This document shows positions 31,874 through 39,068 of a DNA stretch of 39,239 nucleotides, in pieces (within the stretch, counting starts at the first letter, position 1; every line of letters starts with the position of its first letter). The DNA lies in NCBI RefSeq assembly GCF_900156065.1, contig NZ_FTNF01000034.1, forward strand, positions 1-39,239. Reading direction: 5' to 3'. The DNA is from Micromonospora avicenniae. GTDB lineage: Bacteria > Actinomycetota > Actinomycetes > Mycobacteriales > Micromonosporaceae. The position numbers and the translations under genes are program-made. The notes under the pieces were generated by a model. The model was not told the DNA's origin and ran no database searches. It saw only the letters and a list, made by a program, of their open reading frames with translations.

Positions 31874-33177
31874 TTCTTCGCGGCCGCCTTCATCGCGTCG
31901 ACGACCTGCTCAGGGGTTCCCTTGCCGGCGAAGATCGCGACCACGGCGTTGTTCATCGCGGTGCCGACGGTGCTGCCGAAGGCCGTGTCCAGCCAGAGCT
32001 GCACGTAGGAGGCGCCAGAGGTGGCATCCAGGACGGACTTCAAGGCGGGATCCTTGACGGTGTCTCCGGCGGCCTTGCGGGCGGGCAGACCGGTGCCGGT
32101 CTCGGCGTACCCCGTCTGCACCTCGGGGCTCACGAGGTACTTGAGGAACTCGACGCACTCGGCCGGGGCGTTCTTGGCGCAGGCGAATCCGTCGCCGCCG
32201 CCGAGAGCCGCCTTCGGGTCGCCGGCGGAACCGGAGATCGCCGGTACGGGGAACCAGCCGATGAACTTGCCGAGCGCCTCCCGGTCCTCGGCGACGGTGT
32301 CCAGGGTCCCCCGGTTCCATTCGCCCATGAGTTCCATCGCGGCCTTGCCGTTGGCCAGCAGGCCGTTGGCGCTGGTCGGGTCGTTCTGCCCCGGGGTGGC
32401 GATGAAGTTCGGCTGGAACGGGTTGGTGGCGATGAAGGTCTGGAGATCCTGACCCGCCTTGACGAAGCAGGGGTCGTCGAAGACGCGTTCGGTGGACGCC
32501 TTCTTGAGCGTGTCGACCGAGCAGGCGCGCAACGCGAAGTTGTACCACCAGTGCGCGGCGGGCCACTTGTCACCGGCGCCCAGCGCGATCGGGATGACGT
32601 TGATGGCCTTCAGCTTGGTGACCGCGTCGTTGAGCTCGTCGAAGGTGGCCGGCGGTGCCGCGATGCCCGCCTTCGCGAACATGTCCTTGTTGTACCAGAC
32701 ACCCTCGACGCCCATCCGGTACGGCAGCCCGTACTGCTTGCCGTCGACCTGCCAGATCTCAGCGACGCTACCGATGTCGGCGGCCTCCGTCTTGACCTGC
32801 TCGGTGATGTCCTTCAGGTAGTCGGCCTCCACCTGCTCCCGCATCTCACCGCCACCCCAGGCCTGGAAGATGTCCGGCGGGTCGTTGCTCAGCAGTGCGG
32901 CAGGCAGTCGGGTGCGCTGGAGCTGGTTGGTCTCGATCGACTCGATCTGGATCGTGACGGTCGGGTGGAGCGCGTTGAAGTCCTTGGCGACCTTCTCCCA
33001 GTAGGTCTTCAGCGGCCCGTCCTGCGAGGCATTGTGCCACCAGGTCAGAGTCACCGGGTTCTTGTAGAGCTCGCTCTCGGCGGGGGCTTCGCTGTCGCCG
33101 CCGTTACACCCGGCGACGAGCAGTGCGGTGGTAAGGAACAGCGCCAGGCCGGCGGCCGCGCGGTGCTTCATCGCCAT
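31870..33177 (-). CDS. ABC sugar-type solute-binding lipoprotein (operon 2)
   Basis: The 435-residue binding protein begins MAMKHRAAAGLALFLTTALLVAGCNGGDS with a clear lipobox (VAGC). The mature part shows VTLTWWHNASQDGPLKTYWEKVAKDFNALHPTV, then SNDPPDIFQAWGGGEM, GKQYGLPYRMGVEGVWYNKDMF and ECVEFLKYLVSPEVQ, the pattern of carbohydrate family 1 binding proteins. Several surface tryptophans suit oligosaccharide stacking. I start at ATG 33175-33177, eight bases after GAGGAG; the second ATG two codons on is possible. It heads the minus-strand operon behind a consensus TTGACA promoter overlapped by LacI-type operators, so expression should be strongly inducible by the transported sugar. Confidence 0.92.
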   Translation of the reverse strand: MAMKHRAAAGLALFLTTALLVAGCNGGDSEAPAESELYKNPVTLTWWHNASQDGPLKTYWEKVAKDFNALHPTVTIQIESIETNQLQRTRLPAALLSNDPPDIFQAWGGGEMREQVEADYLKDITEQVKTEAADIGSVAEIWQVDGKQYGLPYRMGVEGVWYNKDMFAKAGIAAPPATFDELNDAVTKLKAINVIPIALGAGDKWPAAHWWYNFALRACSVDTLKKASTERVFDDPCFVKAGQDLQTFIATNPFQPNFIATPGQNDPTSANGLLANGKAAMELMGEWNRGTLDTVAEDREALGKFIGWFPVPAISGSAGDPKAALGGGDGFACAKNAPAECVEFLKYLVSPEVQTGYAETGTGLPARKAAGDTVKDPALKSVLDATSGASYVQLWLDTAFGSTVGTAMNNAVVAIFAGKGTPEQVVDAMKAAAKK

Positions 33178-33221
33178 CGACACGTCTCCTCGACTAGCAG
33201 TGGCGGGAATCAGTGCGGCGA

Positions 33222-33307
33222 GTTTTACAGCCCCGTAACGGAGTGTCAACCGTTGTCGATAACGGTTTCGAAACCCTGACGAGGAACTCCGGGCGGCCCT
33301 CTATCAT
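33222..33307. promoter_or_regulatory. Divergent LacI/ABC promoter with two palindromes
   Basis: For the minus-strand operon, TTGACA (33249-33244) and TAAAAC (33227-33222) are 16 bp apart. For the plus-strand lacI, TATCAT (33302-33307) is a -10 box seven bases before GTG 33315. Between them lie ACCGTT-GTCGAT-AACGGT (33249-33266) and the perfect 12-bp palindrome GGTTTCGAAACC (33264-33275). They abut the TTGACA box and lie upstream of the lacI -10, so one repressor could control both directions. Confidence 0.75.
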
Positions 33308-33314
33308 CGTCGGC

Positions 33315-34352
33315 GTGACCTTCCCGGAGCGTGTCAAAATGTCGGACGTGGCCCGTACGGCCGGCGTCTCGGTGGCTACCGTGTCGAAGGTCGTCAACAA
33401 TCGGTACGGCGTGGCACAGGCGACCGTGGAGCGCGTACGGCAGGTCATCCACCAGCTCGGCTACGAGGCCAGCCTCGGGGCGCAGAGCCTGCGCAGTCAC
33501 CGCACGAACGTCCTGGGCATCCTGGTCGCCGAGTTCGAACCGTTCTCGACCGAGCTGCTCAAGGGGGCCTCCAAGGAGGTCACCGGCACCGGCTACCAGC
33601 TGCTGGCCTACTCCGGCGGCGACGGCGACGGCACGGCCATCGGCTGGGAACGACGCTCCCTGGCCCGCCTGTCCGGGACGCTCATCGACGGGGCCGTGAT
33701 CGTCACACCGACCGTGGTCGAAACCAAACAGGGCTTCCACGTGGTGGCCGTCGACCCGCACACCGGCCCCTCCGGCCTGCCCACCGTCGACTCCGACAAC
33801 TTCGCCGGCGCCGTACTCGCGACCAACTACCTGCTGTCGCTCGGTCACCGCCGCATCGCGCACATCAGCGGACGCCCCGACCTGGAGTCGGCCCGCCTGC
33901 GCGAGGCGGGCTTCCGCAGGGCCATGGCCGACGCCGGCGTGCCGGTGGACGAGGAACTCGTCCGCGTCGGCGGTTTCCGGATCGAGAGCGCCGCCGCCAC
34001 GGCCGGGGAACTGCTCGCGCTCCCGGACCGGCCGACCGCCGTCTTCGCGGGAAACGACCTCTCCGCCATCTCCACGGTGGACGTGGCGCGGAACGCCGGC
34101 CTCAGCGTGCCCGACGACCTGTCCGTCATGGGCTTCGACAACATCCCGGAATCGGCGCTGGTCAACCCGCCGCTGACCACCATCGCGCAGCCCCTGCAGC
34201 GGATGGGCGCCGAGGCGCTGCGGCTGCTCATCGACCTGATCGGCGGCGTCGAACGCGACCCGCACGTCCGGCTGCCCACCGAGCTGGTCGTCCGCGCGTC
34301 CTGCGCTCCAGCGCCCTCGTTCCCACGACCGGTCCGGCCGTTCTCGCCCTAG
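33315..34352 (+). CDS. LacI-family repressor of the xylo/gluco-oligosaccharide operon
   Basis: The 345-residue LacI regulator begins VTFPERVKMSDVARTAGVSVATVSKVVNN, giving the helix-turn-helix at the very N-terminus. The hinge helix VERVRQVIHQLGYEASLGAQSL and the ligand-binding domain follow (TNVLGILVAEFEP, GAVIVTPTV, LGHRRIAHISGRPDLESA, AVFAGNDLSAIS, LSVMGFDNIPESALVNPPLTTIAQP). I chose GTG 33315 because TATCAT lies seven bases upstream and no ribosome site is present, suggesting a leaderless mRNA; the longer frame upstream reads through the operators. It should repress the divergent transporter/GH3 operon and release on binding the sugar inducer. Confidence 0.9.
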   Translation: MTFPERVKMSDVARTAGVSVATVSKVVNNRYGVAQATVERVRQVIHQLGYEASLGAQSLRSHRTNVLGILVAEFEPFSTELLKGASKEVTGTGYQLLAYSGGDGDGTAIGWERRSLARLSGTLIDGAVIVTPTVVETKQGFHVVAVDPHTGPSGLPTVDSDNFAGAVLATNYLLSLGHRRIAHISGRPDLESARLREAGFRRAMADAGVPVDEELVRVGGFRIESAAATAGELLALPDRPTAVFAGNDLSAISTVDVARNAGLSVPDDLSVMGFDNIPESALVNPPLTTIAQPLQRMGAEALRLLIDLIGGVERDPHVRLPTELVVRASCAPAPSFPRPVRPFSP

Positions 34353-34374
34353 GTGGCGCGGGCAGGTCCCCGGC

Positions 34375-35253
34375 TCAGCCCGGCGGATGCGCGCGGTTCA
34401 GGAAGTCCCGAGCCAGGGCCACGACCTCGTCGAGATTCGTCTCCAGCGCCCAGTGCCCACCGTCGAGCAGGTGCAGCTCGGCGTCGGGCAGGTCCCGCAG
34501 GTACGCCCGCGCCGCGCCCGCCGGCATGTAACCGTCGTGCGGTCCCCAGACGATCAGGGTGGGCGGGCGGTGCTCCCGCAGGTACGCCTGGATACGCGGA
34601 AAGTCGGCGAGCGTGGTGGCCTGGTCGGTGAAGAGCCCGACGATGATCTCCGGACGTGGGGGCGTACGCAGCTGCGCCCAGGCGAGTGTCCACAGGTCGG
34701 GGCTGACTCGCTCGACCAGCCGCTCGGGCAGCTCCCCGACGAACTCGTCGCGGAACCCCTCCTCGCTGACGTTGCCGGCCAGCTCCGCTCGTCCCTGCGG
34801 CGTCGGGTTCGCCCAGTACCGCCGCAGCGGCGCGTACTTCGGGCCGAACTCGTCGAGGTAGACGTCCCCGTTCTGCACGATCAGCGCGGCCACCCGCTCC
34901 GGCGCCGACATGGCGAGCCGGAAGCCGTGCTGCGAGCCGTAGTCGTGCAGGTAGATCGCGTACCGGCGCAGGTTCAGGGTGTCCACGAAGCGGTGCAGGA
35001 AGCGGCCGTATCCGGCGAAGGTGTAGTCGAAGTCCGCCGGGTCGGGCGTCGCGCTGTAGCCGAAACCTGGCAGGTCCGGCGCGACCAGCCGCCACCGATC
35101 GCCGAGAGCGGCCATCAGGTTGCGGAACTGGAACGACGAGCAGGGGTAGCCGTGCGGCAGCAGGACGACAGGAGCCTGCGGCGGCCCGGCGTCCCGGTAG
35201 AACACCTCGACGCCGTCCACGAGGACCCGCCGATGCCCGACGTACGCCGCCAT
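34375..35253 (-). CDS. Alpha/beta-hydrolase of epoxide hydrolase/dehalogenase type
   Basis: The 292-residue protein has the alpha/beta-hydrolase fold with an aspartate nucleophile: VVLLPHGYPCSSFQFRNLM (oxyanion HGYP), LVAPDLPGFGYS, YLHDYGSQHG with Asp104 at the nucleophile elbow, LIVWGPHDGYMP with the acid Asp, and LLDGGHWALET with the base His. Asp instead of Ser marks the epoxide hydrolase/haloalkane dehalogenase branch. ATG 35251-35253 follows GAGGGGGTGGGG; a longer start eight codons upstream is less likely. It is convergent with lacI and ends 22 bp from it. The substrate is unknown; detoxification of epoxides or a specialised-metabolism step are both possible. Confidence 0.85.
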   Translation of the reverse strand: MAAYVGHRRVLVDGVEVFYRDAGPPQAPVVLLPHGYPCSSFQFRNLMAALGDRWRLVAPDLPGFGYSATPDPADFDYTFAGYGRFLHRFVDTLNLRRYAIYLHDYGSQHGFRLAMSAPERVAALIVQNGDVYLDEFGPKYAPLRRYWANPTPQGRAELAGNVSEEGFRDEFVGELPERLVERVSPDLWTLAWAQLRTPPRPEIIVGLFTDQATTLADFPRIQAYLREHRPPTLIVWGPHDGYMPAGAARAYLRDLPDAELHLLDGGHWALETNLDEVVALARDFLNRAHPPG

Positions 35254-35371
35254 CCCCCACCCCCTCGCCAACGGCAAGGGTGATCCCCGCTCAGGCGCGG
35301 GTCATGCCGGGCGACGCACCGGTGGGGGACCTCTGCCCTGTCGCGCCGAACTCCCCCACCTGCGCGAGTTC

Positions 35372-36199
35372 TCAGTGGTGCTGCCGGACGGCCTTGCGGA
35401 TCTCCACTGGCAGTGCCGGCGCGCCGTCGACCGGAGCCGGGTCCTCCCCGGTCGGGGCGATCCCCCCGGCCGCGATGCGGTCGAGCGTGGCGAGCCCCGC
35501 CGCATCCACCGAGCCGAAGACCGTGTAGTTGGGTTGCAGCGCCGAGTCGGCGTACACCAGGAAGAACTGGCTGCCGTTGGTGTCCGGGCCGGCGTTGGCC
35601 ATGGCGAGCGTGCCCCGGGCGTAGACCCGCCGCTCACCCGTCGGATCGGTCGGCGCGGGAGGCAGATCGGTCGGCAGCTCGTCGCGGTAGCGGTAACCGG
35701 GCCCGCCCGAACCGGTGCCTGAGGGGTCGCCGCACTGCAGGACGCTCAGCGTCGGGTACGCGGTCAGGCGGTGGCACGGCGTCCGGTCGTAGAAGCGGTG
35801 CCGGGTGAGGTGCAGGAAGCTCTGCACCGTGCAGGGTGCCGCCGCCCGGTCCAGAGTCAGCCCGATCGGCCCGTGGTTGGTGCGGAGCGTGACCCGCACC
35901 TGGCCCTTGTCCGGCGTACGGCGGGGGTCGGGCGGCAGCGGGACCGGCCGGACGGCCGGGTCGTCAGGCGTCGCCGTGTAGCCGCACGGCCCCGGCGTCG
36001 TACGCGGACCCGCGGGCGCGGCGACCGCAGCGGTGACCCCGGTTGCTGTCGTACGCGGACCGCCGGGCACGGCGACCGCAGCGGTGACGCCGGCAGCGAC
36101 CATCGCGCCGGCGAGCAGGGCCGTACCGGCGAGCCGGGGCAGCGTACGCCGCGCCTGGCGCGGGACGGGGACGGGCAGCGGTCGAGGTTCACGCGACAC
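35372..36199 (-). CDS. Secreted cyclophilin-type peptidyl-prolyl isomerase
   Basis: The protein has an Arg/Pro-rich N-terminus, a membrane segment (LAGTALLAGAMVAAGVTAAVAV), a linker with a tandem duplication, and a cyclophilin domain from about residue 100: VTLRTNHGPIGLTLDRAAAPCTVQSFLHLTRHRFYDRTPCHRL, GYRYRDELP, GTLAMANAGPDTNGSQFFL and YTVFGSV. It speeds cis-trans proline isomerisation, here probably outside the membrane. I prefer GTG 36197-36199 because AGGAGG lies six bases before it; the ATG at 36203-36205 sits directly against that ribosome site. The usual FHR active-site segment reads CHR here (Phe to Cys), which may alter activity. Confidence 0.85.
   Translation of the reverse strand: MSREPRPLPVPVPRQARRTLPRLAGTALLAGAMVAAGVTAAVAVPGGPRTTATGVTAAVAAPAGPRTTPGPCGYTATPDDPAVRPVPLPPDPRRTPDKGQVRVTLRTNHGPIGLTLDRAAAPCTVQSFLHLTRHRFYDRTPCHRLTAYPTLSVLQCGDPSGTGSGGPGYRYRDELPTDLPPAPTDPTGERRVYARGTLAMANAGPDTNGSQFFLVYADSALQPNYTVFGSVDAAGLATLDRIAAGGIAPTGEDPAPVDGAPALPVEIRKAVRQHH
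35997..36098 (-). repeat. 51-bp tandem duplication inside the cyclophilin gene
   Basis: Copies at 35997-36047 and 36048-36098 are adjacent, in frame and diverged at several positions, mainly at one end. They encode two versions of a 17-residue unit of the form GVTAAVAxPxGPRTTxx at the membrane-exit linker. Confidence 0.85.
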
Positions 36200-36335
36200 G
36201 GGCATCCTCCTGGACTCGTGGTGCCGGAGCGACCGGAGTCTATGGATATCCGTCGGCGGTTGTCGATCCGCGATGCTGCCCCGGCGAGTCGTCCGGTCCG
36301 TTCAGGAGCCGCGCGCCGCACCGGGCGAGCCCGCC

Positions 36336-36392
36336 GCGCAGCCCCGCTCAGGAGGCGTTCCGGCGCGCAGCCCCGCTCAGGAAGCGTTCCGG
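36336..36392 (-). repeat. 29-bp direct repeat over the carboxypeptidase stop codon
   Basis: Units at 36336-36363 and 36365-36392 differ at one base over 28 positions and are 29 bp apart. The second contains the stop codon of the D,D-carboxypeptidase (36377-36379), so the first is an untranslated copy of the gene's 3' end placed just downstream. Confidence 0.8.
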
Positions 36393-37639
36393 CGCGCCAC
36401 GCGGCGGCGCCACGACAGGCCGGTCAGCAGAATGACGGTCGCCGCGGCGACGAGCACCCCAACCGACCACGACTTCGACCTCCCGCTGCCGGCCGGGCCG
36501 CTCGCGGCGGCCGGCCGTGCCTCCGCGGCGCCCGCGGGTGGGATCGGGTCCGGCGTGGGCGTCGCCGACAGCTCCCCCGGCCCGACCAGCCGGCCCACCG
36601 TGGCCGTCCGGGGCAGCGAGAAGCCCCAGTCCAACAGTGCCGCGCCCTGCTCCCAGCCGCGTCTCGGTCGGGGCTCGGCGCCGAGCAGTGTCGCAACCAG
36701 GCGACGGCCGTCGCGTTCGGCCGCGCCCACATACGTGTGCCGGGCCAGATCCGTGAAGCCGGTCTTGCCGCCCAGCGCCCCGGGATAGTTGTAGATGAGC
36801 TGGTTCTCGTTCTGGATCTGGAATCCCTTTGTCCGCTGCGCCGGCTGAGCGGGGATCCGGGCGACCTCGGTCAGCGCGTACCGCCGGAAGGTCGGGTCGG
36901 CGAAGCAGGCCCGGGCGATCAGCGCCAGGTCGTAGGCACTGGTGAACTGCCCTCGCCCGTCCAGTCCGGAGGGGGTGACCGCGTGGGTCTGGAGCGCGCC
37001 GAGGCGATGCGCGTACGCGTTCATCTCTCGTACCCCACCGGCCGCGCCGTCGACGCCGCCGCCGAGCCGCGCCAGCACGTTGGCCGCCTCGTTGCCGGAG
37101 TTCAGCAGCAGCCCGAGCCAGACCGTCTCGACGGTGTACCGGCCACCCTCGACGAGGCCGACCGCGGAGGAACCGGGCTCGATGTCCATGTCCTCGTCGG
37201 TGACCGTGACGACCTGCTTCGGGTCCAGCCGGGGCAGCATCGTTGCGGCGAGAAGCAGCTTCTGCACGCTCGCCGGGGTGCCGTACTCGTGCGGGCCGCA
37301 GCCGCCCAGCACCTGACCGGTGTCCAGGTCGGCGACGAGCCACGAGATGGCGGTTGTCTTTGGCGGCGCGGGGGCCCCGGGCGGTACGACCAGGCCCGCG
37401 GTGGCCAGCGCCGCACCTCCGACAGCGCGGTCCCGCGCGACCCCCGGCGGCGGGGATGGACGCGTGGGCCGGGAGACTGCCGGTGCCGCCGCCCGCGGGC
37501 ACGGCACGGACGGTGTCGCGCCCGCCTGAGCGGCACGCCCGGAGCGGGCGGCGGCGGGCGGTGCCGCCGGGGCAGGGACAGCGACGCCGACGGTGAGCAG
37601 GGCGGCGGTCGCCATGGTGGCCAGCAGCCGATCTCTCAT
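36377..37639 (-). CDS. D-alanyl-D-alanine carboxypeptidase (DacC-like, class C low-MW PBP)
   Basis: The 420-residue protein starts with a signal peptide (MRDRLLATMATAALLTVGVAVPAPA), a Pro/Ala-rich spacer, then the penicillin-binding transpeptidase-like domain with all three motifs: SVQK (124-127, nucleophile Ser124), SGN (181-183) and KTG (292-294). A C-terminal segment WSVGVLVAAATVILLTGLSWRRR anchors it in the membrane. It trims the terminal D-Ala from peptidoglycan stem peptides and so limits crosslinking. ATG 37637-37639 has AGGG upstream. It is monocistronic. An untranslated 29-bp copy of its 3' end lies immediately downstream. Confidence 0.92.
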   Translation of the reverse strand: MRDRLLATMATAALLTVGVAVPAPAAPPAAARSGRAAQAGATPSVPCPRAAAPAVSRPTRPSPPPGVARDRAVGGAALATAGLVVPPGAPAPPKTTAISWLVADLDTGQVLGGCGPHEYGTPASVQKLLLAATMLPRLDPKQVVTVTDEDMDIEPGSSAVGLVEGGRYTVETVWLGLLLNSGNEAANVLARLGGGVDGAAGGVREMNAYAHRLGALQTHAVTPSGLDGRGQFTSAYDLALIARACFADPTFRRYALTEVARIPAQPAQRTKGFQIQNENQLIYNYPGALGGKTGFTDLARHTYVGAAERDGRRLVATLLGAEPRPRRGWEQGAALLDWGFSLPRTATVGRLVGPGELSATPTPDPIPPAGAAEARPAAASGPAGSGRSKSWSVGVLVAAATVILLTGLSWRRRVARRNAS

Positions 37640-37908
37640 GTCAGCACCCTAATCCGGAGAACGGGCAAACCAGGGCTGGACCGGCACCTGCCTTCCCGCT
37701 GCGGGAGATCGAAGATGGACGGCGGTCGCCCGCTCAGGGCGCGCCTCTCCCTCGTCGTGCCGGCTGCCGGTGCCGCGGTGACTGCGCCGGACGTGACAGG
37801 CCGCGAGCCTCCCGACCCGGCCACCCACAGTGGCCTGCTCGACCCGATCCGGTCGGCGCTCGCCAAGGCCGGTTGCGGTGAACTGTCCGGCGTCCCCGTA
37901 CGGCGCTG
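37640..37908. other. Spacer between carboxypeptidase and phosphatase genes
   Basis: This 269-bp stretch must hold the promoter of the carboxypeptidase gene (minus strand), but no clear boxes are seen. A plus-strand frame 37715-37969 (84 codons, with GGGAG before its ATG) would overlap the phosphatase 3' end by 61 bp; it has no recognisable motif and I do not call it. Confidence 0.3.
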
Positions 37909-38328
37909 TCACACGAGGTGGCGCAGCCACCGTCGCTGCCAGGGCGTCTCCACTGCCCGGGGCCGGTAGTTGGCGCGCACCCAGTCGACCACCTGCCCGG
38001 CGGGCATACCGTCGAGCACTGCGAGCGCAGCCAGGGCAGTGCCGGTACGGCCCTGGCCGCCACGGCAGGCGACCTCCACACGCTCGCCGCGATGCGCGCG
38101 CCGCAGGGCCTCACCCAGGGCATCCAACGCGTCGGCGCGGTCCACTGGGATCCAGAAGTCCGGCCATCGGATCCGCCGGTGCGGCCACGGCGGCGTCGGA
38201 CCCGGGGCCAGCAGCAGCGCAAAGTCCGCTGGGGACGCCGCGTCGGCGATTCGCCGCCCGCGTACGACCGCACCGCTGGGCAGTACGACTACGCCGGGCT
38301 GCTCCGCCCAGGACGACTCGACGCTCAT
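37909..38328 (-). CDS. Small protein-tyrosine/dual-specificity phosphatase-like protein
   Basis: The protein is about 139 residues and of the cysteine-phosphatase fold: VACRGGQGRTGTALA (86-100) is the CX5R P-loop with Cys88 and Arg94. Upstream IRWPDFWIPVDRADALDALGEAL resembles the segment before the P-loop in short bacterial PTPs, and MPAGQVVDWVRANYRPRAVETPWQRRWL matches the C-terminal helix. The WPD tripeptide (55-57) may supply the general-acid Asp. It would hydrolyse phosphotyrosine or another phosphomonoester in the cytoplasm. The start is uncertain: ATG 38326-38328 (chosen, with CAGAAT six bases before it as a possible leaderless -10) or ATG 38350-38352. A strong hairpin lies just upstream of it. 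Confidence 0.8.
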   Translation of the reverse strand: MSVESSWAEQPGVVVLPSGAVVRGRRIADAASPADFALLLAPGPTPPWPHRRIRWPDFWIPVDRADALDALGEALRRAHRGERVEVACRGGQGRTGTALAALAVLDGMPAGQVVDWVRANYRPRAVETPWQRRWLRHLV

Positions 38329-38374
38329 CCCGCCATTCTGGCGTATCCGCATCGAAGCATCACCGGCAACGACA

Positions 38375-38408
38375 GCGCCGCCCCCGACCAGACGATCGGG
38401 GGCGGCGC
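38375..38408. terminator. Very stable hairpin upstream of the phosphatase gene
   Basis: GCGCCGCCCCCGA (38375-38387) pairs perfectly over 13 bp with 38396-38408 around an 8-nt loop. On the minus strand it lies between an AT-rich promoter-like patch (TAATAA near 38485-38490) and the phosphatase start. It may be a terminator of a short upstream RNA or an attenuator in the phosphatase leader. No gene ends at it on either strand. Confidence 0.6.
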
Positions 38409-39068
38409 TTGGAGTGCCGGTGTGCAGGTCGCCTCGCGGCGAGTGGCGCAACGCGGCTCCAGCCGAACGGTATTCCGCGAAGGCATTTATTAGGTGAGGC
38501 CCGGGGACACTGGTCACACCGACACCCCACACAACGTACCCGCGCCCGCGCTTCTTCCCACCTCCCGGAGCCATTTCGTCCCCGGCGGTAGGGCGAACCT
38601 TGGGCAGTTGACGAGCGATAACTGTCCAAGATTCGTTGTCTGCACCGGCTCCTCCCCTACGCCCAGCGCCCGGTAGCGCCCGTCCCGCTTGTTCGGACCG
38701 CTCCCGTTTGCGGTGGATACGCCCGCTGCCCGGGCCCGGCTCGTGCCAGGTGCAGATCCGCCGCTGGCCGGCTTGGCGCGCGGACCGGCGCGGCTGCCAC
38801 CGGCCGACTGGCTCGCCCGCGTGTGGCTGCGCCGCCGCCTGACTCGGCCCGTGTTTGGATGCGCCGCTGCCCGGCTCGGCTCGGGCTGCGGGTGGGTGCG
38901 CCGCTGGTCCGGCTCGGGCTGTGGGTGGATGCGCCGTTGTCTGGCTCGGTCCCGGGACTGGCCGCTCCGGGGGCGCCCGGCTCGGCTCCGAGGGTTGGCC
39001 GGGTATGCCGTTGGCCGGCACCCGGGTTCGGGTGCCGGCCAGCGGTCATGTCATTGCTGTGTGGTTTG
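38409..39068. other. 660-bp region without a supported gene
   Basis: I find no reading frame with a ribosome site, a family motif or a convincing composition. The left part has an isolated AT-rich patch (AGGCATTTATTAGG, 38481-38494). The right part, from about 38820, is G-rich on the plus strand and built of degenerate repeats. Reading frames through it give only Pro/Ala/Arg/Ser low-complexity sequence. Confidence 0.5.
38821..38960. repeat. Degenerate minisatellite-like repeats
   Basis: Four related units share a core of about GTGGNTGCGCCGCNG followed by GGCTCGG. The TGCGCCG cores begin at 38828, 38860, 38897 and 38930, giving periods of 32-37 bp. The units drift too much for a recent expansion and show strong G over C bias on the plus strand. 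Confidence 0.5.

Noticed and set aside
35771..37969. Plus-strand open frame of about 730 codons across the cyclophilin and carboxypeptidase genes
   Set aside because: It is antisense to genes with clear catalytic motifs and crosses their spacer; its composition is Arg/Gly/Ala-rich without domains.
37715..37969. 84-codon plus-strand frame with a GGGAG ribosome-like site
   Set aside because: It overlaps the phosphatase 3' end, has no recognisable motif, and its codon bias in the overlap is forced by the antisense gene. A transcript would be needed to support it.
37909..39021. 370-residue reading of the phosphatase gene starting in the repeat region
   Set aside because: The first 230 residues are low-complexity translation of minisatellite and hairpin sequence. 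The family similarity begins only at the start near 38328.
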